Below, in pieces: positions 27,001 through 37,599 of a stretch of 64,000 nt of DNA (its first letter is position 1; every line of letters starts with the position of its first letter). Below the pieces are notes generated by a model. It did no database searches. It was given only the letters and a program-made list of their open reading frames with translations, and was not told the DNA's origin. The stretch comes from Brachycybe producta (lineage: Eukaryota > Arthropoda > Diplopoda > Playtdesmida > Andrognathidae). The stretch is from assembly GCA_036925085.1 (NCBI GenBank), contig JAUPFP010000044.1, forward strand, positions 682,001 to 746,000, in the 5' to 3' direction. The translations under genes and the position numbers were made by a program.

Positions 27001-30000
27001 GGTTTACACAGAAATATATAAGAAGTTATTTTGAAAAAAGTCCTGAGGGTTTGGTGTAACATTCTGAAAAAATCTGAAACGTATCGGAAAAATAACATTT
27101 CTAAAAAATTGCGCCATGTAATTTTGTCTAAAATTACGTTTTTTTTTTTCTCTTTATTGTTTTTCTTGTAGAAGTCACACACTTCAAGCTGACTCTGAAG
27201 AGATGTATAACACTTGGGTGTCGTCGATGCAAGCCGGAATCGATGCCGCCTTACATCATACAATGCATGGAAAGAAGGAGGTGGCAATCGAATTTTTCGT
27301 TTGTCCCATTTGACTCTTTGCTTAAGGTGTTCCCAATTACCGATCTTTTCGTAGGATGGATCTAACTCGAGTAAAGAAGATTTACAAACTGAAATTCTTA
27401 AAGGTGACGGCGGTCAAAATTACGATGCAAATTCCAACGAAAAAGCCATTTTAAAAGGGTACTTAATTAGAATTCACTGAGAAACAGCTGCTTTTTAATG
27501 AATGATTTGATTTGTAGCCCTTGGGAAGATATTATTTCTATATCTGGGAATGACCGTTGTTGTGATTGCGGTTCGTTTCAGCCACAATGGGCTAGTATAA
27601 ACCTAGGAATCACACTTTGTATAGATTGTTCCGGGATTCACAGGTAGATTTAGCTGTTTTTCGTGGCTCTTATCGCACGTTATCGCTACGTTATCGCTTG
27701 TTTACAGGAGTCTGGGTGTTCACCATTCGAAAGTAAGGTCTCTGAGGCTCGATGATTGGGATCCCGAGTTGATAAAGCTCATGAAGGGACTCGGAAATGC
27801 GTTTGTAAACTGTATTTACGAAGCGGAAGTGGACGAAAGCGTGGCCGTAAGACCGACGCCAGAATCGCCGAGGTTTTAACAATTTCCTTGAAGCTGAAAT
27901 ATGTTTTCTAACTTTTGCTTTTTTCTTAAAATTGTTTTTTATTTAAGTAACGTACGAGAAACTTGGATAAAAGCTAAATACATTCAAAAATCTTTCGTCG
28001 TTCAGGAAACAAATCGCGTCAAGTTGCATTTATTTCGAAAACCAAACATACGACATCTCAGAAGACCTTCGTTTCCCGTTAAGAATATGGACAAATCGGA
28101 CGATTCGTTTTCTTCGGTTAAAGATGGCACGAAGAAAGACGATTCTCCTCCTCCCGAATTTGATCTCTCGTTAGAAGCCGACATTCCAAATCAGATTTTG
28201 AGAGAGAAGAAACATTCGATTGTCTCTTCGCCCGAATATCATGCAAAAAGAACTGCAGGCATCTTTGAAATGCCGACACCTACTTCAAACACGAACAACA
28301 TTCCTTCAAACAGAGCCACTGTGAGTGTCTCTCCTCTTTCACCAGATCTCGGCGTTGATCTCGGTCTTTCTGGTTCCTCGCGTATCTTAAAGAAGACGAT
28401 GAGTGTCGATACAGAACACTCTCCTGTTAGAAAAAGGATTGAAAACCACAGTCCTTCATCTGACCTGACGGCAGTTGACGTTTCAGGCCTCGAACAAGGT
28501 TTTTTCTTAACGTCTCGTCGTTACGAGCGTTAAACTAATCATTTCGTTTTTCAGGTGAAGTCGCTCCAAATGCTGAAGCCGAAGATTTTGACGAATATAG
28601 CGACGATGAGGACGACGTCAGTCCCAATTTACAACTTTATAGGTTGGATTGTCGCTTTGAATTTTAAGTGCTTATCAGAAGTTATTTTTAGAAGAAAAAT
28701 AAAGTTTGTTAAAAACTAGAAAAATAATATAATCACGTAAAAGTAATTTTATGACGATATATTTCAAAATTAACTTTTTTTTTGTAAGTTCAAAAATTGC
28801 CTATTCCGAAATTTCTTTTGAGTTTTTTGTTTTCGCTTTGAAGTTGGTAGAAAAACGTGATGTTTTTGGCTTTTTTTTTAATTTGTCATATAAAGTTAAT
28901 TTTGAAAGATTTAGCCATGAAATTACTTTCACGTGATTACTCTTCTAGTTTTCGGTGAACTTTTTAATTTTCTAATAGTTGATAATTATTGAAGCCACGT
29001 TTTCGACAAAATCAATGGTTTAAAAAAAATTAACAATGACATATCGGTTTTTCATATTCTGACTTTTCAGAGCATCCGGATGTGCTAATTTACATGAAAT
29101 GTGTAAAGCCCTTGCTCGTGGTGCGAACGTGAGTTGGGTTAATGTTGATGACGGCCAACGATGTCCCATACACGAAGCTATAGCTAGCGTAATTCTAAAT
29201 TATTGCTAAAGCTCTCATCACAAACGATCAATTTTAGTCTTCAAGTCTGAATTGTCAATCAAAGCTTAATCATAGTCGACATTGACGTTATGGCTTTGAA
29301 ATGGCACCCCAACACATACACACACGATTAAATTCTTGATTGAAGTATTTAAATTGATCGTCTGTAGTCATTTTAATAATTTTCCCCACAAGTCGATTAA
29401 TATAGTTTTATTTTTTAATAATAAAAATAAAGGGTTCTGTGGTCACTTGCGAATATTTGCTACTGAACGGTGCAAAAATCGACTCCACGGACAGTTTAGG
29501 AAAGACTCCGTTGCATTTTGCATCGGATTTAGGTTTTACGGGACAAGTTTGTCTTCTTTTGAAACGTGGAGCCGATCAGAAGGCGAAGGATACGTACGAG
29601 AAAGATGCTTTGTCTTATGCTGTAGACAATGCAAATGCAGACATTGTTACTCTGTACGTGTTAGATTCATTCAGAATTTTTTATGAAATACGAATTAGTT
29701 ATTCTCCTTTTTTTTTAATACTCGTTAGATTGCGATTAGCAAAACTCAATGAAGAAATGAAAGAAACCGAATTTGGAAATTCAGGTCTGGATTTTCTTTT
29801 AAGCTGTTTTTTTAAAGTGTAAACTGCTTATATAACTCTTAATTATTCTGTCATTCGAAGAGTCAAAATTAAGAAAAAAACTTGAAAGTGTTTTAGAAAC
29901 TAGAAGGGTAGCTCAATCACTATAGTTTTTTCATGTTGATATTTTTTAAAATAAACTTTTTATGTCAATTTGAAATTGAACCAACTTACTATTAACCAAT

Positions 30001-30260
30001 TACTATTAAGTGATTCAGCCAGTTATAATTCTAATTTTTAACACACTTTCAATTTCTCTTCTGAAACGCAGAATAATCAAGAGTTTGAAAATCAGTTGTT
30101 ATTAAAATGTCCGATTTGTCTTGATTTTTTTTTTTCGTTTTTCATGTTTTAAAAATTAGACGAGACTTTTAACGAGGTTGTGAGAGACTTTTCTCAGAGG
30201 GCTTCATCCGCTCCCGATCGAGTCAAACGTCCAAGTTTGGGATCTTTAGGAGGTAATTAA
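21061..30260 (+). CDS. ACAP2: ACAP2-like Arf GTPase-activating protein (BAR-PH-ArfGAP-ankyrin)
   Basis: Twenty-two exons: 21061-21113, 21343-21400, 21465-21523, 22648-22708, 22791-22844, 22922-22980, 24303-24486, 24555-24599, 24675-24770, 24853-24927, 24992-25080, 25806-25961, 27172-27280, 27355-27458, 27518-27643, 27708-27872, 27948-28498, 28555-28642, 29071-29188, 29433-29653, 29729-29784, 30160-30260. The frame is intact, about 875 aa. The BAR domain starts at [14 protein letters not shown] and runs to about residue 248. The PH domain (265-360) has [19 protein letters not shown]. The ArfGAP zinc finger (about 405-530) has the CX2C-X16-CX2C pattern and the arginine finger in GIHRSLGV. Ankyrin repeats lie at 712-825. 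Known ACAPs act on ARF6 at endosomal and plasma membranes. A large Ser-rich linker exon (27948-28498) makes it longer than human ACAP2 (778 aa). The last codons read through a possible donor, so the stop is slightly uncertain. Confidence 0.93.
21768..22230. mobile_element. Two family A hairpin elements in ACAP intron 3
   Basis: AACTAGAAAGGTAGTTCAAT near 21782 begins a truncated copy. A fuller copy runs from about 21965 to 22225, ending GAGTTACCCTTCTAGTTTCT. Both lie inside the 1.1-kb intron 21524-22647, whose remainder is AT-rich without exons. Confidence 0.6.
23030..24260. repeat. Degenerate ATGCATTAAAA tandem array in ACAP intron 6
   Basis: Across this 1.3-kb intron a word like AAATGCATTAAAA recurs dozens of times in diverged 20-30 bp steps. 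The array is interrupted by the foldback element at 23489-23742. Open frames here are by-products of the repeat. Confidence 0.6.
23489..23742. mobile_element. Foldback element with long near-perfect arms
   Basis: The left arm reads CGCTCGACAAGCCTC, GGATTGGATTGGAGGCTAAC and AGTGACGTCAATAAAAAGTA. The right arm is its reverse complement from about 23656 to 23738, so the arms are about 80 bp. The loop holds a CCTAACCTAACC run. Each arm contains TGACGTCA, a consensus CRE/ATF site. Confidence 0.7.
25160..25690. mobile_element. Two family A hairpin elements in ACAP intron 11
   Basis: Copies at about 25160-25360 (AAAGTAGAACGGGTAGCAGA to AACCCTTCTAGTTTCT) and 25430-25690 (AAACTAGAAGAGTAGCCGAA to GTCTAGTTTCTAAAACG). 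Confidence 0.6.
26738..26925. mobile_element. Family B hairpin element in ACAP intron 12
   Basis: GGCACACGGGGACCGCC is followed by TTCAACTGCAGAATGTTGTT. The complementary arm CTGCAGTTAGACTCGACC ends at TTTGTGCCCGGACCC. The surrounding intron, 25962-27171, also has a G12 run near 26335 and no exon. Confidence 0.55.
28690..28970. mobile_element. Family A hairpin element in ACAP intron 18
   Basis: AAACTAGAAAAATAATATAA is followed by TTTCAAAATTAAC. The complementary arm GTTAATTTTGAAAG runs to TACTCTTCTAGTTTTC. Confidence 0.55.
29835..30100. mobile_element. Family A hairpin element in ACAP intron 21
   Basis: TTTTAGAAACTAGAAGGGTA begins the left arm. The right arm is degraded, ending near TTCTAATTTTTAACACACTTT. 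Confidence 0.5.
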
Positions 30261-32128
30261 AACTTTTGGTGTGTTGTACGAGCGAGCGTAAGTATGAAAA
30301 AAAATTTAAAGGTTTTCAACGATTTAATAATAAAAACAATACTTCGAATCTCTTTTAACAAGTTGAAGCTAAGCTTTTTTTTCTGTTTGTGTTTTTTTTC
30401 TTCTTCGAAACAATCATTTATAATTGGTCGATTTTCTTATGGCTTTATTAGCTATTGTTATAGTTCGAAAGCTTCTAGCTTAGCTTTTGTGGTTTTGACT
30501 TACGATTTACGTGTCTTGAGAACTTCTTTTTCACAGCTTATTTTAAGCTCTTTTTCAGTAAAATTGTTTTGTTTTGGAAGTGAATCTAAAAAAAAATAAC
30601 TTTTTAATATTTTTCAAATTATTATAAGAATTAATAGTTAAAGATATCAACGTGATAAAATTGTTTAACTTGTTTATTTACTGGTTAGTTTCTGAAACAC
30701 CTATTTTAAAAAAAGCTTGGTATATAAAAAGTTCGTTGATTCAACCAATCACGACTTGTGTCATGGCGTGGTTGAACTATTCGTTTATGGGAACAGTATT
30801 TCATTTTTTTGTGGCTGAATGAAGCTGGTTTTAGGGTTTAAAAGGAAAAAGGTCCCTTTTGAACACTGCTTATTCTGCTCTTTCATTAGCAAAATTAACA
30901 GTAAGTTAAGTGTTAAAAACTAGAAGGGTAGTTCAATCACTTAAATTGAATTTGGGGGCCCATATACGTGTGAATTAAAACTTTATGATAAAATTTAATA
31001 ACAAACCAAAAAAAAATACTTTTGCGTTTATCAGACTTCTTGAAAAGTTTATTTTGTAAGATATTATCATGATGAAAAACCTATTAGCATTATCACCAAC
31101 TATTCTAGTTTCTAAAATATTTTTAATTTCTTCATAATGTTTTTTCCTGAAAAAAAAGTTTAACTTAAAAATTGGAAATAAGTGAATTTTTGCAAAATTG
31201 CGGTGGAGAAGAAGGGTGAGAGGGATTCAACTATTCAGTCATCTTAAAGGTATTTTTATGACTCACTTGTATCTTTCAAAATAAACTTTTTATGTCTTGT
31301 TTGAAAATAACACAACTTTAAACAGACAATAATTTTTAATTTTTGGTCTATAAGTTTATTTTGGAAGATATCAACGGGAAATGAAGACTTAGTTGATTGG
31401 GCTACTCTTCTAGTTTCTAAAATACTTTCTAGTTTCTTTTAATTTTGCTTGTGAAAGATAGAATAACCATAAACTGAAGTTGTTCTTTTGCGTGTGTTAT
31501 TTGAAATATTTTGTTAGAGAGACTGTTATTATTTAAAGATAAAAATTATGACAAAAGTTTTTGCAGAAAAACTGATGAAAAATTAAGAATATTTTTCACT
31601 TGTAAATCATGACGACATTTTTTAATGTAAACTTTAAATGGACGTTTAAAAAAAAAGAAGCCATAATTGTCTCTTTAACAATAGTTAGATTTTCGGGTTT
31701 AAATTAAAATTACTTCTATAAGGACCTTGTCACACAGACCACTTTTTGTGTCGCCAAAACCCGACCACTTTTAGGCTTTTCATAAAAAAATACATTGTAA
31801 CCACACCTTCATTTTGTAGTCAAAACGTAGTCTGTGTGCCAAGGCCCTAACAAACAAATCCCTTGAAAATGAACTTGGAAATAATCTTTAATTTAAATTT
31901 TGTATTTTTGAATAATTATCTCTCTTCTTTACTTTTTTAACCTTTGACCCGATATATTTATCGGTGATTACGATGATGTGCCAACAAAAAATATTAACTT
32001 CCCATTCGACTATTTAGAATTATTGATTTTTATATATTATGAGAGCCACAAGTTAAGCAGTTATTGGTGTAATTTAATCTGTATTTTAAAAAAATATATA
32101 TTTGTACTTAAAATTGGACAATTGAATC
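30261..32128. mobile_element. Gene-free spacer downstream of ACAP with three repeat copies
   Basis: Family A copies lie at about 30890-31150 and 31235-31475. A compact family B copy lies at 31725-31852, with ends GGACCTTGTCACACAGACC and TCTGTGTGCCAAGGCC. The rest is AT-rich. No exon is recognised, and open frames here lack any conserved motif. Confidence 0.55.
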
Positions 32129-32548
32129 TACAGGGTGATTTAAAAATAGCATAAAATTTAATATTTATAGTGCAATTTTAATCATATATTTTAGTATATT
32201 TTATAACTAAAAAAAAAACAAATTTCTGGAAAATGTTGATCATTTTTTTTGGGAACTTGCCAATTGATAGAAAACAGTGATTCCCAACCAGGGTTTCTGC
32301 GAGAATTTGCAAAAATAGGTAAATAGGTAATAAATATTCTTGTAATATTTTATTCAAAACCCTACTGTTTTTACACGTCTATTTTGTAATTTACTCGTGT
32401 CGAACCTATTGTGTCAGCCAGGTAGAGGTTAGTTCATCGCGATTTTACAAAAAATATTTCAAGGGTTAGGAATCACTGTGTTAGAATAATTAAAGTTACA
32501 TCAGAAATATTTTTTTTTTTGGTTTTCGTGATTTTTAATCACCCTGTA
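32129..32548. mobile_element. TACAGGGTGATT-ended element
   Basis: The left end is TACAGGGTGATTTAAAAAT and the right end ATTTTTAATCACCCTGTA, an 18-bp terminal inverted repeat around 420 bp of non-coding DNA. Isolated copies of the same end occur near 32783, 48855, 50604 and 52168. Confidence 0.65.
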
Positions 32549-33109
32549 TAATTGTTAAAATTTATTATTTTACATAAAACTCAATCAAATTTGTTAGTTA
32601 AAATGCGGATTATATCAAATATAGTTTAGTTTTAAAATAATAATTCTGGTTATGATGTTGATGATGATGTTGGAAATGGGGACAATTATATTATCTTGTT
32701 TTGTTTTTACTTTTTAATACAAAATTATTCAAATGTTGAAATAGGACTTTGTTCATTAATTATGTAATTATACATGAACCTTACAGGGTGATTCATGTTT
32801 ATAGATGTTGTATTATATCTGTTGTAAAATGCTTTTTAAAGTCTTTATAAATCAAAAAAATTGGCTGTGTTTATTCATTTTTTAAGCTAGCCAATAATAC
32901 ATTATGAGACGCCGTCTACAGTTATCTTTATTGGTATCTTTTAAAATAAGCTTTTTAAAGGTGGCTTTATAGATATTCAGTTTGCTTTTGCCCTATTGGA
33001 CGATGCTACTGCAGCGGCTAATGTTATGCGCCATAGATGTTTTTTTGTTTGTAAAATTTAGACGTAAAAACGTCAAGTGAACTTTCTTTAGAAACAACAT
33101 AACGAAATA

Positions 33110-33960
33110 ATTCAAATTGTTTTCAAAACTAGAATGGTAGAAGTTGATGCTAAAAGTTTGTTTCATGGCAATATCTTAAAAAATAAACATTTTATAGCAG
33201 TTTGTAAACGACCCAACTTCATGCAGACAAAATTTTCTTTTATGTTTGGGCTATAAAAAGTATATTTTGAAAAATAACACGAAAAAATGGAGTGACTGAG
33301 CTACCCTTCCAGTTTCGTGAAACATTTTTAGTTTTTCTTAATTTTGCTTTTTGAAAGAATTATAAATCAAGACTTGTTAAACATTGCTTGATCCACTCAC
33401 ATAGCCTCCTATAATTATAGGAGGCTATGATCCACTTATTTGTTTTGTGGTTTTATCAACCGCCTCTTACAAACACCTGAATTTTAGGTAATTTTCCCTA
33501 ATTTTATTTAGGCCTAAAATCTTTATTTTATTATTCTTTCAATAAATTATTTTACTTAAAAAAGCTCTTATTGTTTGGACATTTTAAGTATGACATTTGA
33601 CCACCCTACCCTTTTTGGTAAAACAGCAGTAGAATTTTACATAAAAATCTACAAATTGAGGTCCTTATTTTTTTAAAAATACTTTTTAGTAGAAATTTGA
33701 AATTTACTTAAAACTAGAAGTAGAAGGGTGTAAGAATTATGTAATATTACCTTTCATGACTAAATCGTTCAAAATTAAACTTTTTTAGATACTTCAAAAT
33801 TCACATTAAAAAAAATGAATTTTTTTATCTTCAACGATAATAATCGTCATTAACATACTTTTATTAGATCATTATCTTATCTTAATTAGAACTCAAGCAT
33901 TTATTTTTAAGTTTTTCTTAATTTTACTTCTGAAAGGAAAAATAACCAGAATTTTAAGTT
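33110..33960. mobile_element. Two family A hairpin elements and a perfect palindrome
   Basis: Hairpin copies lie at about 33115-33370 and 33700-33960. Between them, 33400-33429 is a perfect 30-bp palindrome, CATAGCCTCCTATAA followed by its complement. No gene is seen in 32549-34031. Confidence 0.6.
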
Positions 33961-34031
33961 TAAGCGCCGTTTACACTCGATGACAACCTGAACATCTTAA
34001 CTTTCTATATGGAATGCTTATAACTTATTTT

Positions 34032-34938
34032 TTAAGAGCCTAGATCCACGTCCATCTTGTTGTTTTGAGCAGACGACAACAAGACAAATGAGTGTTCTTA
34101 TATAGTGTTCTAAAACTGCAAGAAATCGCCTCACAATGGCTCAATTAAAATACAGTAAAGCGCAAAATGCAATAAAAACTATTGTTCTTCATGTGCTCGA
34201 TTTATATAATTTTTGAAAAGGTCTTTCTATTTTTAAACAACGTTCAAAGTCGTTCGTTTTTTTAACCCCATGTTAAATCCCATTGGCCCCAAAACCGTCC
34301 CACAAACATTTGAAAAACTCTCGTTAAAAACGATTTAGAACAATAACAAAATAATTAGCACATACATTCATGTATTGGCTTCACGATGTTTCCTTTTTAT
34401 AGATGTTGAAAAGGTCCTTCTATTTTTTAATAACGTTTAAAATCGTACGTTTTTTAACTCCATGTTAAGTCCCATAGGACTAAAACACCGTCCAACAAAA
34501 GTTAAGAGAACTCTCATTAAAAATGATTTAGAGCAATCAGAAAAATTAGCACGTACTTACATGTGTTTATTGAATTCAGGATTATTCCTTTTTCTAAATT
34601 TTAAAAGGGCTTTCTATTTTTAAATAACATTTAAAATCTTACGTTTTTTCAACTCCATGTTAAGTCCCATAGCAGCAAAAAACCGTCACCCAAACATTTG
34701 AAGAACTCCCGTTAAAAACAACTCAGAACAATAACAAAATAATTATTACGTGCATTAATCTACTGGCTTCCCAATGTTTTCTTTTTATAAGGTTAGCACG
34801 CGAAATTATTTTTCTATTAATTATTATGTGACTTCGAACCGGGAGAAAAAACGTTAAAAAACCGTTTTTCAATCAACAACGATCGCAACGCCTACATTCG
34901 GGGAAATTTTGAACTAAACGATGTATCTAGCCTCTTAA
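34032..34938 (-). mobile_element. 907-bp TTAA-bounded element, copy 2 (inverted)
   Basis: Starts TTAAGAGCCTAGATCC and ends GATGTATCTAGCCTCTTAA. It is the reverse complement of 19817-20723 from end to end, with the same length and very few differences on reading. It sits 180 bp downstream of the first ART-like gene's stop codon. Confidence 0.75.
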
Positions 34939-35113
34939 CAAAAAAATTTAAATGAAATTAAACAAAAATATTTGCAAACTATGTTTATTATCATTGATAT
35001 TTACAATTATTTTTTCATTAAAGAAAACTTACAACAGCAAGTGATCACAAGGTTAAAATAAAAAAAGATGAAAACAACAAAAAATAATCACAATCCAATT
35101 TTTTTTTTGGAAA

Positions 35114-35446
35114 TTAATAATGCATAGAAACAGATTTCTTACAATGTTTCAAAGAAACATTGTTTGGGACCATAAATATGTCCCGTCCGGTTTCTTTTAT
35201 ATGCGTCAACCCAGGAAGGTCTTCCTGATCGAAGCTAAACCAAAATTTGATCTTATCTTTATATTTATCAATTATTGGAAGCCCATCGTCAAAATTATTC
35301 AATAGAAGACGCACTTCATCAGTCTTGGGTCCCAACGTGGTGAAGTACACCCCATATCCTCTAATTCCCTGGCTCGCGCAGATTTCGCCAGTGCTGCATA
35401 TGCCCTTGGCCCCTTCCCTGTTTGTGTAATGGAACACTGGATTCAT
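35114..35446 (-). CDS. HYD1-type ADP-ribosyltransferase-like protein, copy 1
   Basis: Predicted 110-aa cytosolic protein without signal peptide or membrane segment. Residues 5-7 are HYT. It then has EGAKGI, GYGVYFTTLGPKTD, NNFDD, KIKFWFSFDQEDL and GRDIFMV, and ends SVSMHY like copy 2. The layout (early HYT, GxGVYFT about 30 residues later, an acidic position in the last third) resembles the HYD1 branch of the ADP-ribosyltransferase superfamily, whose characterised relatives use NAD+; the activity here is inferred. An upstream in-frame ATG at 35467 was rejected because TTTTAG at 35457-35452 is a splice acceptor 6 nt before this ATG, as in the other six genes. The matching donor is GTAAGT at 35555. 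Confidence 0.75.
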   Translation of the reverse strand: MNPVFHYTNREGAKGICSTGEICASQGIRGYGVYFTTLGPKTDEVRLLLNNFDDGLPIIDKYKDKIKFWFSFDQEDLPGLTHIKETGRDIFMVPNNVSLKHCKKSVSMHY

Positions 35447-35859
35447 CTTAACTAAAACGGAAGACATTCAAAATTTAAATTGGATGAGTTAATTACAAAT
35501 TTCTTAAAAATTGTCACTGATACAAAAGTGATAAAATTCAAAAAAGCAAACTTACAAAAGCAAGACTTCTAATTGTCAGTAACTTCTCAGTTATTATGAA
35601 AGTTATGGAAATTAAGAAATTGTTGAAACTTTGTAAAGACCTCCAACAAAATAAAATTATACTTTTATCTCAAATTATGAATTTCTGAAATATGAAAATG
35701 TTCCTTTATACAAGCTTGTACTTTACCTATAACCAACCAAATTCTAAATTTCAAATTATGTCCAAAAATGGCAAACAGACACAAAGATGGTTGTTTGTAA
35801 TTGGTTCAGTAACCACATTTTCAAGTTTCTCCTAATTTTGTAATCCAATAGTTACTTAT

Positions 35860-36130
35860 TGTTTTTCAGGCGCAAAACGAAAGGAAACTGAAAGTGATAT
35901 AGAAACTAGAAGGGTTTGCTCAAGGGTGTTTTAATATTATTTTTCAAACGAAACTTTTTTATGCGAGTTTGAATTTGACCCAACTTTAAACAGACGCTAT
36001 TTTTTTTCTATAAAACATTTATTTTGAAAGATAACATGGAAAGTAATTGAATCATTGAGTTACCCTTCTAGTTTCTTTTAATTTTTGCTTATGGACAAGA
36101 CAGTATTATCAATAGTTTTTTTAATATCAG
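35860..36130. mobile_element. Family A hairpin element between ART-like copies 1 and 2
   Basis: AGAAACTAGAAGGGTTTGCT and ATTTTTCAAACGAAACTTTT form one arm. TTATTTTGAAAGATAAC to GTTACCCTTCTAGTTTCT forms the other. The rest of 35557-36558 is AT-rich spacer. Confidence 0.55.
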
Positions 36131-36558
36131 CTGTTCATATACCACACCCCCCCCCTCTTATTGAAAATCAAAAACGCAATTCATTTATTTGCAAAAACTT
36201 CTTTTCATTAAAGTCTTAAGTTCTCTAAACGAAAATGAAATGAGCTTTTTTTCAAAACGTTACATGTCCACATGCTCAAATTTTTCAAGATAGAAAACCT
36301 GAATTTGGAGTAGCTTTTACTATGAGGTACGTTGTACTTTCGTAAAAAAAATTAGATATTGATTCAGCTCAGAAAACTTATTACAAAACTACAATAAAAT
36401 AAGTTTGACCAAAATAAGGACATGTGACGATTCGAAAAAAAAAAAAACTCCTCCTCAAATATTCCTTATAAAGTAAAAAAAAAAACAAATTAAAAAGATA
36501 TGCAAAAATGAATTTTGTGGTTATTTTTTTATTGTGACATAATTAATACATGTAATAA

Positions 36559-36885
36559 TTAATAATGCATTGCAACAGAATGAGTGTAAAGTGGAACATC
36601 ATAAGGAACGAAATAGATGTCTCTTCCATCCTCCTTCCTGACACTCCTGAGCCCACTTAGATCTTCGGACTGAAATTCGAACCAATATTCCACCTTGTCT
36701 CTTGAATTGGCCATAACACGACGTCCATCGTCGTAATTGTTCACAATGAGTCTTTTCTTGCCGGTTTGCGGAGGCAATGACGTAAAATAAACTCCATTTC
36801 CCGCAATTCCATGGTTGGCTCTTATTTGACCACTCTCGAGGATCCCTCGAGCCCCGGCAGCATTAGTGTAATGATACAACTTCAT
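36559..36885 (-). CDS. HYD1-type ADP-ribosyltransferase-like protein, copy 2
   Basis: Predicted 108 aa, beginning MKLYHYTNAAGARGI. Motifs in order are HYT (5-7), GNGVYFTSLPPQT, NNYDDGRR, KVEYWFEFQSEDL and GRDIYFV; it ends SVAMHY. It keeps the tyrosine of the second motif and aspartates in both candidate third-motif positions, so it looks catalytically complete. The frame extends upstream only to a GTG, and TTTCATAG ends as an acceptor at 36902-36901, 15 nt before the ATG. The likely donor is at 37553, giving a 5'-UTR intron of about 650 bp that contains two family A hairpins. It is closest to copy 1 in its C-terminal end. Confidence 0.78.
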   Translation of the reverse strand: MKLYHYTNAAGARGILESGQIRANHGIAGNGVYFTSLPPQTGKKRLIVNNYDDGRRVMANSRDKVEYWFEFQSEDLSGLRSVRKEDGRDIYFVPYDVPLYTHSVAMHY

Positions 36886-36929
36886 TTTCGATCCCACAAT
36901 CTATGAAATATTATTACAAAATAAAACAT

Positions 36930-37510
36930 AAGGTGGTTTTAAATGTGTAAAAATGCCTCTTTTTTGTTTATTGTCTTTTCAGGAGGAAAATTAAGAGGAA
37001 TTTGAAAGTTTTTAGAAACTAGAAGGGTAATTCAATCAGTTTAGAGATCGTTTCATGTTGATTATCTTTCAAAATAAATTTTTTTAAAAAAATGTCGAAT
37101 CATTTTAAAATCACATAAATAGTTTATTTTGACAGATAACATAAAACCTTAGACTATTACTCTACGTAGAGTAATAGTCTAAGATAAAACTACTCTTAAG
37201 ATGATTTATGAACAGCTGATTTTCAAACTCTTAACGCAAAATGAAGAGAAAACTAGAAGGGTAGCTCAAGGGTATTTTTAATGTTAATTTGAAAATCTGA
37301 AAAAAATAATTTGTCAGTTTGAAAGTGACATAAAATTAATCAAACAATATTTGTTAATTTTGTCTACAAAAAGCTTATATTGAAAAATAGCAACATGAAA
37401 ATACTGTCCAGTGATTGAGCTACCCTTCTAGTTTCTTAATTTGGCTCCTAAAAGGCAGAGAGAATAACCAAGAGTTCAAAAATCAGCTGTTTATAAACCA
37501 TCCAAAAGTG
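36930..37510. mobile_element. Two family A hairpin elements inside the 5'-UTR intron of ART-like copy 2
   Basis: Begins AAGGTGGTTTTAAATG and ends GTTTATAAACCATCC. Two partly overlapping copies are joined around a perfect 36-bp palindrome at 37148-37183 (CTTAGACTATTACTCTAC followed by its complement). Confidence 0.65.
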
Positions 37511-37599
37511 AAAAAATATTAATTTTCATAAATTATAAAAGTTTTTAACTTACACAAACTTTCAGAAAACTTTTAGTAGCACACAAAAAATTGCGACTA

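Noticed and set aside
35446..35467. Upstream ATG of ART-like copy 1 (adds seven residues)
   Set aside because: A splice acceptor lies between this ATG and the next one, matching the intron position in the other six genes, so the first ATG is probably intronic.
36886..36897. Extended start of ART-like copy 2 at a GTG
   Set aside because: GTG starts are not expected in a nuclear eukaryotic gene. The ATG at 36885 aligns with the other family members.
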